This document shows positions 1 to 10,233 of a DNA stretch of 64,000 nt, piece after piece (within the stretch, counting starts at the first letter, position 1; each line of letters begins with the position of its first letter). This DNA is from Thinopyrum elongatum. Its lineage: Eukaryota; Streptophyta; Magnoliopsida; Poales; Poaceae. The position numbers and the translations under genes were made by a program. The stretch lies in assembly GCA_011799875.1 (NCBI GenBank), contig CM022302.1, forward strand, positions 181,528,942 through 181,592,941, in the 5' to 3' direction. Under the pieces are notes generated by a model, which had not been told where the DNA came from, ran no database searches, and saw only the letters and a list, made by a program, of their open reading frames with translations.

Positions 1-295
1 TAGCGCGTTTCAACCAACGCTACTGCTACAAGTTAGCTGTAGCGCCGTAGTGGTAACGTGGCTACACGCGCTACTACTAGCACTATTTTCAGCGCTACTA
101 CTAGGGTTTTCCATAGTAGTGTTATGTGATTATTTTTGTCCTATTATAAAAAAACATGTACATCTTTTAGATAGACACATATCGAGAAAAGGCATTATAA
201 GGTCAGTAAATCTGCAAAGAGGAGCTAAATGTTTATATTAAGGGGCCTCGGGTTCTAGTTTCGTCCCTGGCCCCCGAAATCTTAGGACCGGCCCT
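1..295. mobile_element. hAT-like transposon terminus (partial)
   Basis: The stretch ends in AGGACCGGCCCTG at about 283-295, read on the other strand as CAGGGCCGGTCCT. This resembles the terminal inverted repeats of plant hAT elements (CAGGGCCGG...), and the preceding 40 bases about a bulk of CCCCC-rich terminal sequence also fit that style. The left end lies outside the window, so neither the partner repeat nor the 8 bp duplication can be checked. No transposase is visible. The short reading frame at 50-241 has no recognisable motif. The assignment rests on one terminus only. Confidence 0.35.
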
Positions 296-1480
296 GGTCT
301 CCAAAAGCGACACTTCAAGAAAGAAATAGTGCACAAGCATCGTCGTCACCCGATACAAGATCACATGTTTTTCACTCTGGAGAAAGACCAGGCTCTCAAA
401 ACAATACCTTCAACAAGGCAATTGGCAGACACAACCAATAAAGGCCAGACCTTAGGTTTCCCCCCTGAAAGTCACGACTCGGCACCCGAGGAGCACCACC
501 AAAAATGAAATCCTCAAATGTTGTTGCCCCCACTCGACACTGTTGCTACTCAAAGTTATCAAACACTTGGCTGACTCCATCGCCTTCAAGGCCCCCTCTG
601 CCTTACTGATCCTCCGATCTCAGCCATCAAGACTTTCTCCGCCGCTGTCTGTGCCATGAAAATCGAAATGCCGACATGTCCCATGGTGTCAAGAAATAAC
701 AGAGTTTCGCGCCACGCCCTCCTGGAGCCACGTAGGCTGATATGGATGTGCACGACTGGATTCTGTTCGATCCAGATATCCTTGGGCAACATCTCCGGCG
801 GTAGTTCCGGAACACGTCGACGGTCAGATCGAGGAGGACCGATCAAGCAGAATGTTGACGTGATGCGATAAGAGCACAAGGACCGCCACCACACTGCTGG
901 CTCCACCAAGCCGACGCCATCGCCGCCACGGCGAAGGACACCAGCCCGCGCTGCCCACAACCCACGGCTCCAGGCGCCAGATCTGACAGAACCGACAGCA
1001 GCCGTCCCGCCGTCACACCGCGCCGGCCCACCCCGCCACCTTCGCCACGCAGTGCGACCCCCAACCTAGAGCAGTCGTTCGCTAGTAGCCACCGAGAGGC
1101 ATCGGCAAACACCGACTGGACGGATCAAGCACCTCTGAAGGAGGGAGCTGGCTAGCCCTTGATGCACCCGAGCGGGCAAGGCTGGATCTGATGACTCGCC
1201 GCACACCGCCACCACCTAGCACACCAGTGCCGCGCTCAAGCGGCAGCAGTACGGCACGCAGACGAGGAGGCAGGCCACCGGCCCGACCAGCTGCCCAAAA
1301 CATTGCCGCCCCGCCGTTGCTGAGGGAGACTCCGCCGTGCCCAAGGACACCCCCACAACGCGAGCAAGGTCCCTGCCGCCGCCGTCGGCCGCAGCGGCTT
1401 CGCCCTGCAGCTTGCTCCAGCGGCGGGGGAGAGGAGGGGTTGTTTTTTGGGTGGTGGCGGCGCTAGGTTTCCTTCCGAAT
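296..1480 (-). mobile_element. GC-rich retroposon-like fragment
   Basis: Read on the minus strand, the segment starts near 1480 with GGAAACCTAGCGCCGCC and runs through GC-rich sequence with many short overlapping frames but no long ORF. This is the style of grass LINE 5' leaders (AAACCCTAGCCGCCGCC...). No reverse transcriptase, poly-A tail or target duplication was found. It could equally be a degraded host leader or captured gene pieces. The hAT-like end next to it appears to have inserted at its low-coordinate side. Confidence 0.25.
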
Positions 1481-1829
1481 GTAATTATAATGCCAAGTAA
1501 TGTGGGTACTCAGGTTATTCTCAAAACAAAAAATGTTTCAGCACGTACAAGTGTTGTTGTCGTTGTAGAGTTTCTTCCTAAAACAAGTTGGAAAGATAGC
1601 GCCATCACAAAAAATGTCCAAATCCCCGCGCTTTCGAGCTATACTCGGATTCAAACCATCGACAGATATACTCCTGATTGCCGCCAGTTCCACCGCTGCC
1701 CCGTCTCCCGCGTCTCTTCTTTCTTGCTCACCCCGTCTCCCCAACTCCCGATCCATCTGAATCTGATCGGCATCCTCATCCTCCCTTCCGCCGCCGGATC
1801 ATTGCTCTCGCGACTCCGCGGCCGTGACC
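1481..1829 (+). promoter_or_regulatory. upstream region and leader of the coiled-coil gene relic
   Basis: This gene-free stretch goes from AT-rich (1481-1640) to a pyrimidine-rich leader (1690-1800, many CCGTCTCCC and TCTTCTT runs) that ends right before ATGGGCGGC at 1830. The composition shift fits a grass promoter followed by a 5' UTR. No clear TATA box was found; CTATACTCGG at about 1640 is the nearest AT-rich candidate. Function is inferred only from position. Confidence 0.3.
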
Positions 1830-3595
1830 ATGGGCGGCACCACGGTGCTTCCGCCTGCTCTGCTCCCGCGCCGTAGCGCCGCCACCGCCGCCGATGTGCA
1901 CTCCTGCTCCTCCCGCGTGCGCGTGAACCCCGCCTTGATGGCGAACCCCGCGGCTGCCAAGAGGCCAAAGCGTCCCGGATCCGTGCACGACGTACAACCG
2001 CCGGCGCCGAAGCGTGTACGCGGTGCCTGATCGGGGGGCGAGCTGCATGCCGCGGTCCCCGCCAACATCAAGCTTCAGTGTCCCAGCAGCGGTAAGGATC
2101 CGAAGAGTCCGACGTGCCCCCAACCTTACGGGATCAAGAACCAGGTCGCCGAATCTCCGGCGAGCGCGACGCAATCGAAGCAGCAGATCAGCATGCGCCA
2201 ACTGATCGAGAAAGCTCGCCTCACCATGGCTCTCCTCCCTCCCAACCCTAGCCGCCCCTCCTCCTCACCCCCCTCCCCCCTCCCCCCTCTTTCCTTCCTC
2301 GCCGCCGCCTGAGGCAGCCGCCGGGCAAGCCCGGGGTGCCAAGGATGGTGGCGGCGGGGCCTCGGTTGCCCTGCCTCTGCGTGGGGAACCCCGGATCTGG
2401 AGCGGCGGCTCCATTGGCAAGGCACGACCGGCTAGCAGCCGTGCGGGTGGTGGATCTGGCGTCCCGGCCGCGCGGGCGGCGGGATCCGGTGGTCGTTGGC
2501 GATCGGCGGCGGCTTCTGCGGTGGCCGGTGCGCGCGATCTGGCGCTTCCCCTCCTCCCCTGTTCGGCGTGCGGGTCAGCCTGGTCGGGCCGCGCTTCCTT
2601 GGGTCGCCGGTTCTGTACAGGAGGCGCTGCTGGTGGCGGGGATCTAGTTCGGGCGAAATCCCTGGTCGGCCATGGCCGGCCGCGTCGACGGCGACGCCTG
2701 AGGGCGTCGTTCCCCTCCTTGGAGGCGTCGGTGTGGACTGATCCCCTCACTTCCCCTTCCCCTAGGTCTCCCGGGTGAAAGCCCTAACTTTGTTGGGCGG
2801 CGACGGCGCTCACGGAGTCGTTCCCTTCTTGAAGGCGCCGCTTTGGGAACCTTGGGGCTGGGTGACGCTTGTGGGTGGTGGGCGACGGCGGTGGTGCGGC
2901 CCTATCCTAGCATGGATCTGCGTCCGTTGCTTGGAGATGGACTCGCGTAGGTGGAGGTCGTCGTTTGGCGTTATGGTGACGTCGATGGCGGAGGCACCTG
3001 CCAAGGTTGGCACCTCAATCTGCTCTGAAGATGGACCAGTGGAAGATGGCGGCGACGACACATGTAAGTGTGTCGGACCGGTTTGTGCCCCGGACCCGGT
3101 ATGTGGCTCGGTCGGGGCCTCCGGCTTTAGATGTTAGGCTTAGGTGAGAGGTCTGGGTATTTGGCCCAGCTTGCACCCCTTCATCATATGGATTGGAGTA
3201 GCGGCAGATGTTGCCAAGATGACGGATTCAGACATATTGTTGTACTACTTTGTAAGGTCCTCGAGAATAATCAATAAAATGGCCGCATGCATCTCCCAGA
3301 TGCAGAGGCCGGGGGTCATCCTCCTTTTCTTAAAAAAAAAACCATGGCTCTCCTCGACAAGGCTCGCTCTGCCTCCGAAGAAGAGGCCAGCCGTCGGCGC
3401 GACATCGAGCGCAGCCGAGCGGAGGCCCGGCGAAAGATGGAGCAGATGGCGGACACCGTGCAGTTCAACGACCCCTGGATTGATCCCTCCGACGTGACCA
3501 AGTCCCCTGAGGAGCTGCTCCAAGCAAGACAGGAAGCATGGCGTTATCAAGCTCACTTCATCGAGATGGCTCGTCGACGGGACATGCTCAAGTGA
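1830..3595 (+). pseudogene. small basic coiled-coil protein gene, split by a LINE and carrying an in-frame stop
   Basis: An ATG at 1830 opens a basic, Ala/Arg/Lys-rich frame that meets a TGA at 2028-2030. The same frame then stays open to 2222 and contains MRQLIEKARLTMALL around 2193-2237. A 1.1 kb LINE interrupts it there. Beyond the LINE the reading resumes at 3343 (MALLDKARSASEEEASRRR...) and ends in a TGA after RRRDMLK at 3595. The C-terminal part is rich in Glu, Arg and Ala, as in a coiled coil, followed by a conserved-looking segment (VQFNDPWIDPSDVTKSPEEL). I do not recognise the family or its function. After the insertion an ATG lies inside the 15 bp duplication, so an 83-codon remnant could still be translated. 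Stop plus insertion make it a probable pseudogene. Confidence 0.55.
2238..3340 (+). mobile_element. non-autonomous LINE-type retroposon
   Basis: The element starts with a CT- and GC-rich leader (AACCCTAGCCGCC style). It ends in ...GCATGCATCTCCCAGATGCAGAGGCCGGGGGTCATCCTCC..., then a poly-A run at 3332-3341; this tail style is known from Triticeae LINEs. The flanks carry the same 15 bases, ACCATGGCTCTCCTC, at 2223-2237 and 3341-3355, a textbook LINE target duplication. At 1.1 kb it holds no endonuclease or reverse-transcriptase ORF, so it must have been copied in trans. It looks like a leader joined directly to a 3' UTR. Start and end are well fixed by the duplication. Confidence 0.8.
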
Positions 3596-5340
3596 TGCAA
3601 TTCCACGGATGTGTGCTCAAGTGATGGAAGCAGAGGAAGAAATCATCAGCAGTGCAGGCTTGCTGGTGGTAGTCTTACATCAAGCGAAGCATAGCAGAGG
3701 AAGCAGAGTCGGCACCTAGCTGAAAAAAGCAGAGGAAGCAAAGGAAGCTACAAGTTGTCAACTATGTAATCTTCTACTCCCTCTGTACCGTAATATTTGT
3801 CGCTGGAGCAGCTGAGTTGCAAGTGTGTAGAAGTATTTCACTGGCATGTTTTCCAGTAGTGCCAGTGAGATTCTTAATTTGGCCATTAATTAGTGTGCAT
3901 TATGATCACAATTGATCAATTAATGCAAAGGGTTTTGTTTCATGTAAAAACATTGGATCTGATCAGTCTGATGTGTGCAAGCATCTGCCACTGGATCTCT
4001 TTCTATGTTTTCATCTGATGTATGCTCCATTGTTCTTTTGTGAATAATAACAGGCACACGATTCCACCAAGAATATTTCTTTTGTGAACTATTCCAAGTG
4101 ACTCTATTTCAGGAGAGGAACAGATATGTGTGCTCTATTCCCTTGAGAAAAATTTACACCTCAACAATGCAGAATTTATTTGTCGCATACATGCATCGTT
4201 GTTACCAACAGCTCATGTGTACTTGCTGTCTGAAATTTTGCAACTGCTGCAAATTTTGTTCAGTACAATTGCTGTATATGCAGACCAGTTTCATTTAATT
4301 AGCACATTCATTGACATGGATACACTGAGTTGACATATTCAGTACAATTGCCGCAACTCATGTGTACCTGCCAAATTTGGCAACTGCTGCAAATTTTGTT
4401 CCATGCAAATGGTGCCAGTATCAAATCAAACCACATGTCACGTCGCAGAGAAAATACATACATGACGACAATGGTGTTTACTTTACTGAATATCTGAATT
4501 CACATATTCATTGACATAAATCCACTGGATTACAAGGGAATTACAATGCCTAATACACAATCTGAACTCATAGCGTCAACTTCAATCAATTACAATGGGA
4601 AATGTTGGCAACATTCACAGGTGTTGCAGTTCTTCCTCTTCCTCTACACCTTCATGCGTCATCCGCAGCTTCTCGGCTCCCTTCCTCCTGCAGAGAAATC
4701 AGGAGTGCCCATTTTGACACGCTGGGAAATGACATGACCAAGGAGGAGAATAATCACTACTTCAAAGTGGCACAGAGGAGAAGAATCAATACTTGAACAA
4801 AAGAGAAAGGGCTTACCCATGGTTTTTAACCATTGCATTTTGCAAGGATCAATACTTCAAAACTTCCAGCGAGACATTCAGAATACTAGCCATCGCCGTC
4901 GGGCGTCGGTTTGACGCTACTGATAATAGTTCTTACCCTATGGCAGCCTGCACACTGCATGTCAAACTGGGAGTACCTTCCATGTACAACGTGGGAGGTG
5001 ATGAACAATCTAGTCATGGCCAGAGCCATAGCACAGCAACTTTATAGGAGAATTTCAGCTTGCGGCAAGATCGCCAGTTTTGTAGGTCAGCTCGGTACAC
5101 TGGAGGAGGTCCACTTGGAGTTTTGGACAATAATATCATTTCACCATGCTCAAACAGTCAACAGACTACAGGTACTCAGTATGGCCAAAGGATGGCCAGT
5201 CCTTCAAATCTAGCATTCACTCATTTGATGTTTTGGATGCTCACTTTCATCTAGCATTCATTGTTCCTGCATGTGAAAAGACAGGTAAAGTCGTTTAGTC
5301 ACACAAATGCAGGTCCAAATATTATTCTAGAAAAATAGTA
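3596..5340. other. gene-poor stretch with one MITE end
   Basis: No supportable gene is seen. The first 170 bases are probably the 3' UTR of the coiled-coil relic (AGCAGAGGAAGCA repeated several times). A single Stowaway-like end, CTCCCTCTGTACCGTAATA, starts at 3777 after TA, with no clear partner end. The 20-base phrase CAACTGCTGCAAATTTTGTT occurs twice, near 4242 and 4381, a local partial duplication. The frames at 4098-5254 are short and without recognisable motifs. Confidence 0.5.
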
Positions 5341-5405
5341 CTACCTCTGATCCATAACAAGTGTCGCAGTTTTGAACTAACCCCAGTTCAAAACTTCGGA
5401 GGGAG
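5341..5405. mobile_element. 65 bp Stowaway-like MITE with perfect internal hairpin
   Basis: The element begins CTACCTCTGATCC and ends TTCGGAGGGAG and is flanked by TA on both sides (5339-5340 and 5406-5407). Inside, AGTTTTGAACT and AGTTCAAAACT form an exact 11 bp stem around AACCCC. TA target sites and CTCCCTC-type ends are the hallmarks of Tc1/mariner-derived Stowaway MITEs in grasses. At 65 bp it is one of the shortest such elements that would still fold as a hairpin. Confidence 0.6.
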
Positions 5406-5407
5406 TA

Positions 5408-6535
5408 TGTTACTATTTTTGAAAAGAGACATTACAAAAATGAACCATCCAATCCAAGCAAAAGAATAGAAGCATTAAAAGATCAACAGCTCAAGAGTTC
5501 ATATAGGATAAAGTTGTAAACTACACACATTTAGTTGATATCACTAAGCTTTCAGATGAGAGACAGCCTTAAAGGTGAAATAACTGCTGGCCATGCTGGG
5601 TTGTTTTCTAGTTACTCACGCAGTTAGAGATTAGACATGTTTATCATAGGATTAATGAAAGATATAGCATTCGTGGGCAGAGACAGTTTCTGAACATTAA
5701 CATTGCAGAAGCAAGTGCACTGCTTCTCCTATTGTGTACATTTTTCTTTCGCATGAGTTTTGCTACTGGGACTCTTCGAAAGACCACTGACCTGATCATT
5801 TCATCAGTGGTACAGGATAAATTTATCAGTGGTACAGGATAAAATGCCCTGCTATATGTTTTTGAAATTAGGTGCGTACAGCCCCTTGTTCTCTTCAAAT
5901 TATAATTCATGCTGTATGCATCCTATAGTAGTTTCAGGGTGAGACCCTGCTGCTAAAGCAGGACGGATAGCCTCATCTCTTGACCCCCTGTCGCTGGACT
6001 GCCTGCCTTAACTAAGCAATCTGTGTGCCTAATCTGGGCAGGCTGCGTCAATGTCGTGCATGGACCCTCACCTCGGCTCAGTACGTGGACAAGGACAGCA
6101 ATAACACATTATTGTCTGAATCTGATCATCGCTAGTGTATGTATTGCCATTTACCAATTCAGCAGAGCAGCTTGCAGATGAAAACTAGTATAATACTGTA
6201 ACACAGTTGGAGTGTGTCTGAAGAATTTAGCATGCAATGGAATTAGCCAAACCCTTTCTGACAGAGCTTCTCTTGTAGTGGTATCTACTAATGGTTCAGT
6301 GAGGGCCTCCCTCACCTTGTATATCCAGCCAAGAAAGGAGGAGGGGAAGGGGATTTACCGGTCTTGGTCTCGTGGAGCTCGTGGAGGAGCAACGTTGCAT
6401 CAAGGTGGTGGAGGTCGACGGTGGGACGAAAGCCAGCGGATGGGGAGGAAGAAGCAGGCGGCGCCGGTCCGGCAAGGCCGAGAAAGGCGCCGGCGAGCTT
6501 CAGCGAGGAGGGAGGCCGACGGCTAGATCCAGCGA
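5408..6535. other. intergenic stretch, GC-rich toward the end
   Basis: 5408-6290 is mixed-composition DNA with no recognisable gene. It includes a local 22-base direct repeat (TTTATCAGTGGTACAGGATAAA-like, near 5800-5842). 6340-6535 becomes GC-rich (GGAGGTCGACGG, GCGCCGGCGAGC) and continues at 7894 on the other side of the inserted LINE (GAAGAAGAGAGATGGGGAGC...). This suggests an old coding or leader sequence that the LINE split; read on the minus strand it is a 94-residue frame without known motifs. Confidence 0.35.
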
Positions 6536-7882
6536 GGAGGGCAGGACAATAGACAAAAATACCACATGATGAGATGGTCCGAGATTTGCAAGCCAAAGGA
6601 TCAAGGCGGCCTGGGCGTCACTTCATCCAAGCGGATGAACATAGCCCTGCTCTTCAAGTGGCTATGGCGCATTGAGGCGGGGAATGGTGGCTCCAGATCA
6701 TCCGCGCCAAATACCTGCGTGGGCAACCCCTTGCCTTCGCTCATAGGACGGGCGGATCACAGTTCTGGCAATCGATCATTCAGCTGATGCCGGTCCTTCG
6801 GATAGGATCGTCAATCTCGGTAGGGACGGGCACTAATACCCTGTTCTGGCTCGACCGATGGTCGGGCGATAGGCCGTTCGCCGAACGGTTCTACACACTT
6901 TTTAGTATTTGCGCCGGGCCGCAACTTATTGTATGTGCGGCCCTCACTGACTTGGGGGCCATTGCCTTCTGCCGCACCTTTGGCCCGTTAGAGCGGGTCC
7001 AATGGGAGGAGGTCCTTCAATGCATTGCCCTCCACTCCCCCTCCCTGGAGGAGGACTCGATCTCTTGGTCCCTTGAACCAAGCGGGATTTTCTCTGCCAA
7101 ATCCCTATATCACACACTAGTAGCTACCCCGGGCCCGACCGAAATGACCCTCCTCTGGGAGATTAAGCTCCCTTTGAAGATCCGCATTTTTCTGTGGCAA
7201 TGGGTACGTGGCCGCCTACCTTCGGGTGCGGAGGTCCGAAAGCGGAATGGCCCTGGGGATGGGCTTTGTCCTTTGTGTAGTGTGCTAGAAGACTCCAACC
7301 ATATTTTCTTCCGATGCCCGGCGGCGATTTTCCTTTGGAGTTGCATCCGGGATGCGATTGGGGGTGATTGGTGCCATGACAACCTCCCCGATCTGTTCCA
7401 GGCGGTCCTAAGCCGGGAGGCCAGGATGCGCCCCACTCTGTGGGTAGTCGTGGGTGCGCTTGCCTGGACGTTATGGACTGGGCGCAATAAACTCATGATT
7501 GAGCATGTAATTCCATCTCGTGCGACTGACTCGATCTACAAACTGTGTGACTTCTTACAGCTCTGGAGACCGCTGAGCAAGCGGCATGATCGGGACTTCA
7601 TCGACAGGATCACTTCTACTCTTCGTACCACTGCCAGGTCCTTGGCGCCACCGGTTACCCCCTCCTCCACCAGAGCCGGATTAGTTAGCTTGTGATTCCT
7701 CTTTAGGGGTTTGTTTTGCTGTGCCCCCAGCTGCTACTTATTGTACTTTTAGACTTGGTTGCTCTTGTGGCGCCGTGTTTTTTTTTCTTTCTTTGGCCTG
7801 GAACCTTGAGGTGGACTTTGATGTCGGATGTTGTTGGAGCGGTTGCTTTATAATCTAAAGCGGGGGAAACCTTTTTTCGTAA
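6536..7882 (+). mobile_element. 5'-truncated LINE
   Basis: About 1.35 kb, containing the C-terminal end of a LINE ORF2 followed by a 3' UTR that ends GCGGGGGAAACCTTTTTTCGTAA. The flanks share AGATCCAGCGA at 6525-6535 and 7883-7893, and similarity continues for a few bases with mismatches, as expected for an ageing target duplication. Loss of the 5' part is the usual outcome of target-primed reverse transcription. The tail lacks a long poly-A. Confidence 0.7.
6566..7695 (+). pseudogene. LINE ORF2 C-terminus with zf-RVT zinc-binding region, frameshifted
   Basis: The first frame carries the plant LINE signature WSEICKPKDQGGLGV. After a small deletion near 6688 the reading moves to the frame of 6787-7695. 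That frame contains FWLDRWSGD, ISWSLEPSGIFSAKSLY, a strongly conserved LPLKIRIFLWQWVRGRLPS stretch and the Cys/His motif CPLCSVLEDSNHIFFRC. This order is the zf-RVT region (PF13966 family) found downstream of the reverse transcriptase in plant LINEs, also seen in many retrocopies. The catalytic reverse-transcriptase domain itself is absent. The truncated, frameshifted copy cannot encode an active enzyme. Confidence 0.85.
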
Positions 7883-7893
7883 AGATCCAGCGA

Positions 7894-8125
7894 AGAAGAG
7901 AGATGGGGAGCTTCAGAGGGGAGGGAGGCTAGAGGGACCTCCTATCTGCCGCATTGATTGGCTGGGCTTCGCACAGGGTAGCCTTCGTCTGGGCCGGCCC
8001 ACGCAGGAGTAGCCAGTGGTGGCAAAATACAACGCAAAAAGAGCTGCCCTCGTCAAAGGACTCGAACTCGTGATCCAGCGCTAATAGAGACGGTCCCCAA
8101 CCACCGGAGCTGATCAGCACTACGG
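7894..8125. other. flank between the LINE and the AT-rich repeat tract
   Basis: A GC-richer stretch with GGGCCGGCCCA at about 7990 and a run reading ACTCGAACTCGTGATCCAGCGC. Similar GGGCCGGCCCA and CGCTGTAGCGCG sequence occurs on the far side of the AT-rich tract (9483-9530). The two could be the outer parts of one mobile element whose centre is the AT-rich tract. Ends and duplications could not be fixed. Confidence 0.3.
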
Positions 8126-9420
8126 TTAAATATGCAACGCAAAATCTTTTAGCACTAAGAATACCGATAGATCAAAAAAAAATTTATTTTTTCGAACATT
8201 TAAATAAAAATCTGAATACTTATAAAAGAAATTCTGAACAATTTTCAAAATACACGAACAAGAATTGAAAAAATTGCCCAATTTTTGGATTTGTAACCAA
8301 ATTTCAAAATGGAAAGAATGTGTGAATTTGCGAACAAATTGTGATAAACGGGATTTTTTTTTCAATTTCATTTTTTTGACAAACACGAACATTTTTTGAA
8401 ACATTTATTGCATCTGTGATTTTTTTTTTGAAATTCTGAACAAAATTTAGAAAAAGCGAACATTATGATCATTAATGGAAATTGTGAACAAAAATTGAAA
8501 AGCGGAACATTTTTTGAAGTTATGAACATATTTTGAAAGGCGAACATTTTTTAAAAATTAAGAACATATTTTGAAACAGTTTTTTTTGAATTTTTGAACA
8601 TTTTTTAAAGATGAACATTTTTCAAATATGCAAACATTTTGGCCGCTGAATTTCAAAATTTCAAAAAATGTTCTGAAGTTATAAAATTGTTCCTATTTTT
8701 TACATTTTGTTCAGAAGTTCAAAAAAATATGTTCTTGTTTCTAAAAATTTGTAAGCAAAACACTATTTTTTAGAAAAAACGTGAAGGTAGTATGAAACAT
8801 CGAACACTTTTAGAAATTGTGAATAAAATTTGAAAAAAAACTCAACAATTCAAAAAATGCAAACAATTTTTGGAAACGGGAACATTTTTGTAAAATCTCC
8901 CAAAAATATAAAACGTGAAAGTTTTTTTGAAAACCCGAACATTTTTCAATTTTGAAAACGAATTTTGGATACTCGAACATTTTTTAAAACTGGGAACATT
9001 TTTTGAAACTCGCAACGAAATTTGCAAACATGAACATTTTGTTTCAATTTGGTGAACAAATTTTGAAATGGGAAGATTTTTTGAAACTCCCAAACATAAT
9101 TTGAAACGTGAACATTTTGTAAACTTATAGACTTATATTGAAAAGCGAACATATTTAATAATATGGGAACGTTTTTTAGAAAATAAAGAACATTTTATGA
9201 ATTTGTGAGCAAAAAATAATAACAAGAACATTTTTGAACTTCTGAACATTTTTAGAATTTTAGAAAAGAACTTGAAATTCTTAAGAACAAAAAGAAAATA
9301 AAAAGAGAAGAAAAAGGAATTAAAAAATGAAATAAAGAAACAGAAAAACAGAGAAAGAAAAAAACAGAAAAAGAAGAAAAAACAACAAAGAAAAAGCAGA
9401 CATAAAAAACCAGTGAAAAC
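8126..9420. repeat. AT-rich degenerate array of GAACATTTTTTGAAA-type units
   Basis: About 1.3 kb in which GAACATTTTTTGAAA, GAACAAATTTTGAAA and close variants recur every 15-35 bases, with gradual change from unit to unit. From about 9290 it becomes an A-rich AGAAAAAGA tract. Long AT-rich frames on the minus strand (rich in Phe, Lys, Asn) are by-products of the repeat. Such tracts are common inside unclassified Triticeae DNA transposons. It shows no coding potential of its own. Confidence 0.7.
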
Positions 9421-9429
9421 CCGGTTCAA

Positions 9430-9480
9430 GAACCTTCTAGAAGGTTCCCGAAACCGTTCAGGAACCCTCTAGAAGGTTCC
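9430..9480. repeat. paired GAACCTTCTAGAAGGTTC palindromes
   Basis: GAACCTTCTAGAAGGTTC at 9430-9447 is an exact 18 bp palindrome. A second, one-mismatch version (GGAACCCTCTAGAAGGTTCC) follows at 9461-9480. The core TTCTAGAA resembles two inverted heat-shock-element half sites (nTTCnnGAAn), but the setting, at the edge of a repeat tract, argues against a functional heat-shock promoter. Confidence 0.6.
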
Positions 9481-9985
9481 CAAAACCGGACGCTGTAGCG
9501 CGTTAGCTATCTCGTAATTGGGCCGGCCCATCTCAATCGCTAGTCGCTCGCCTCTGTGCGAAGCCTCGACAACTCGACGCAGCGAGCGTCCATTAGGAAA
9601 TTCCGAGGCTAGAGGCGGCGCCGGCGCGAGTGGATGGCGGAGTGCCAGCGTCCATGGATTTGAACCCACGGTTTTAATCCATTTTTCCTTTTTTTCCTCC
9701 TCAAACCAAACCGCCCCGATCCAGTCCATTTAACTCCCCAGTCCGCCCCGCTCCAGCCCATTATAAATTTAACAACCATTTGAGACAAGACGCGTTGGCA
9801 CAGCCACCGTAACTCCTCCTGGAATCCGTAGGGAAGTCGGGAGTCACCGTCGATCCTCTCGGCCTCGGTGTATATATATGTACAGTATGATGTATGGCCG
9901 CTCGTCCATCTCGTCGCCTCTTCCTCTGGTCCTCGTCGATTAGATGTGCTCTTCCCTGCCTCCCTCAGCTCTGTTGATCGATTCG
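9481..9985 (+). promoter_or_regulatory. upstream region and leader of a truncated gene
   Basis: Gene-free stretch. TATATATATG at 9871-9880 lies about 105 bases before the ATG at 9986, with a C/T-rich leader between (CTCGTCGCCTCTTCCTCTGG, CTTCCCTGCCTCCC). Spacing and composition fit a grass TATA promoter. The part before 9620 shares GCTGTAGCGCG and GGGCCGGCCCA with repeat-flanking DNA and is probably transposon-derived. Confidence 0.4.
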
Positions 9986-10084
9986 ATGGCATTCACCTGC
10001 AAGCGACCCGCCGCTTCCCTCGACGGCCACGCCAGCCAGCCGGAGGCGACGTGCCGGAAGAGGAGGCGCTTCATCGGGACCACC
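9986..10084 (+). pseudogene. 33-codon 5' fragment of a host gene, possibly a CDKF-like kinase
   Basis: The ATG at 9986 follows a TATA-like box and a pyrimidine-rich leader. The reading runs 33 codons, including CKRPAASLDG and the basic nuclear-localisation-like CRKRRRFIGTT, and stops being host-like exactly where the copia LTR begins (10085). The layout of a short N-terminus with KRRR followed by a Gly-Thr-Thr stretch resembles the start of grass CDKF-like kinases, where the kinase domain comes next. That is a memory-based guess and no kinase domain is present. The rest of the gene is not in the window, because the copia element is itself cut off by a CACTA end at 12419. Confidence 0.35.
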
Positions 10085-10220
10085 TATTAAGATTAGGGTT
10101 GTGGGAAACTGCATGACACCCAATACAGATGTGGCTATCTCATACATATAAGGGTACACAAAGTGTACAAATACAAGATACATGCTATATACAGAAGCTA
10201 CATATAAACGTTGTCTAACA
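10085..10220 (-). mobile_element. short 3' LTR of a minus-strand copia element
   Basis: On the minus strand, TGTTAGACAACG starts at 10220, directly after the purine-rich tract GATTGAGGGAGGG (about 10221-10233) that would prime plus-strand synthesis. The other end, ...AATCTTAATA at about 10085, is a worn version of an inverted TCTAACA end; an alternative end at 10100 (CCCACA) is possible. At roughly 120-136 bp it is short for an LTR but within the range of some plant copia lineages. No 5' LTR exists in the window. Confidence 0.6.
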
Positions 10221-10233
10221 CCCTCCCTCAATC

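Noticed and set aside
2265..2778. Overlapping GC-rich frames on both strands
   Set aside because: They lie in the leader of the non-autonomous LINE; open only because of high GC content.
9430..9447. Heat-shock element
   Set aside because: TTCTAGAA matches the inverted half-site pattern, but it sits at the border of a repeat tract, far from a gene start, and is explained as part of a palindromic repeat.
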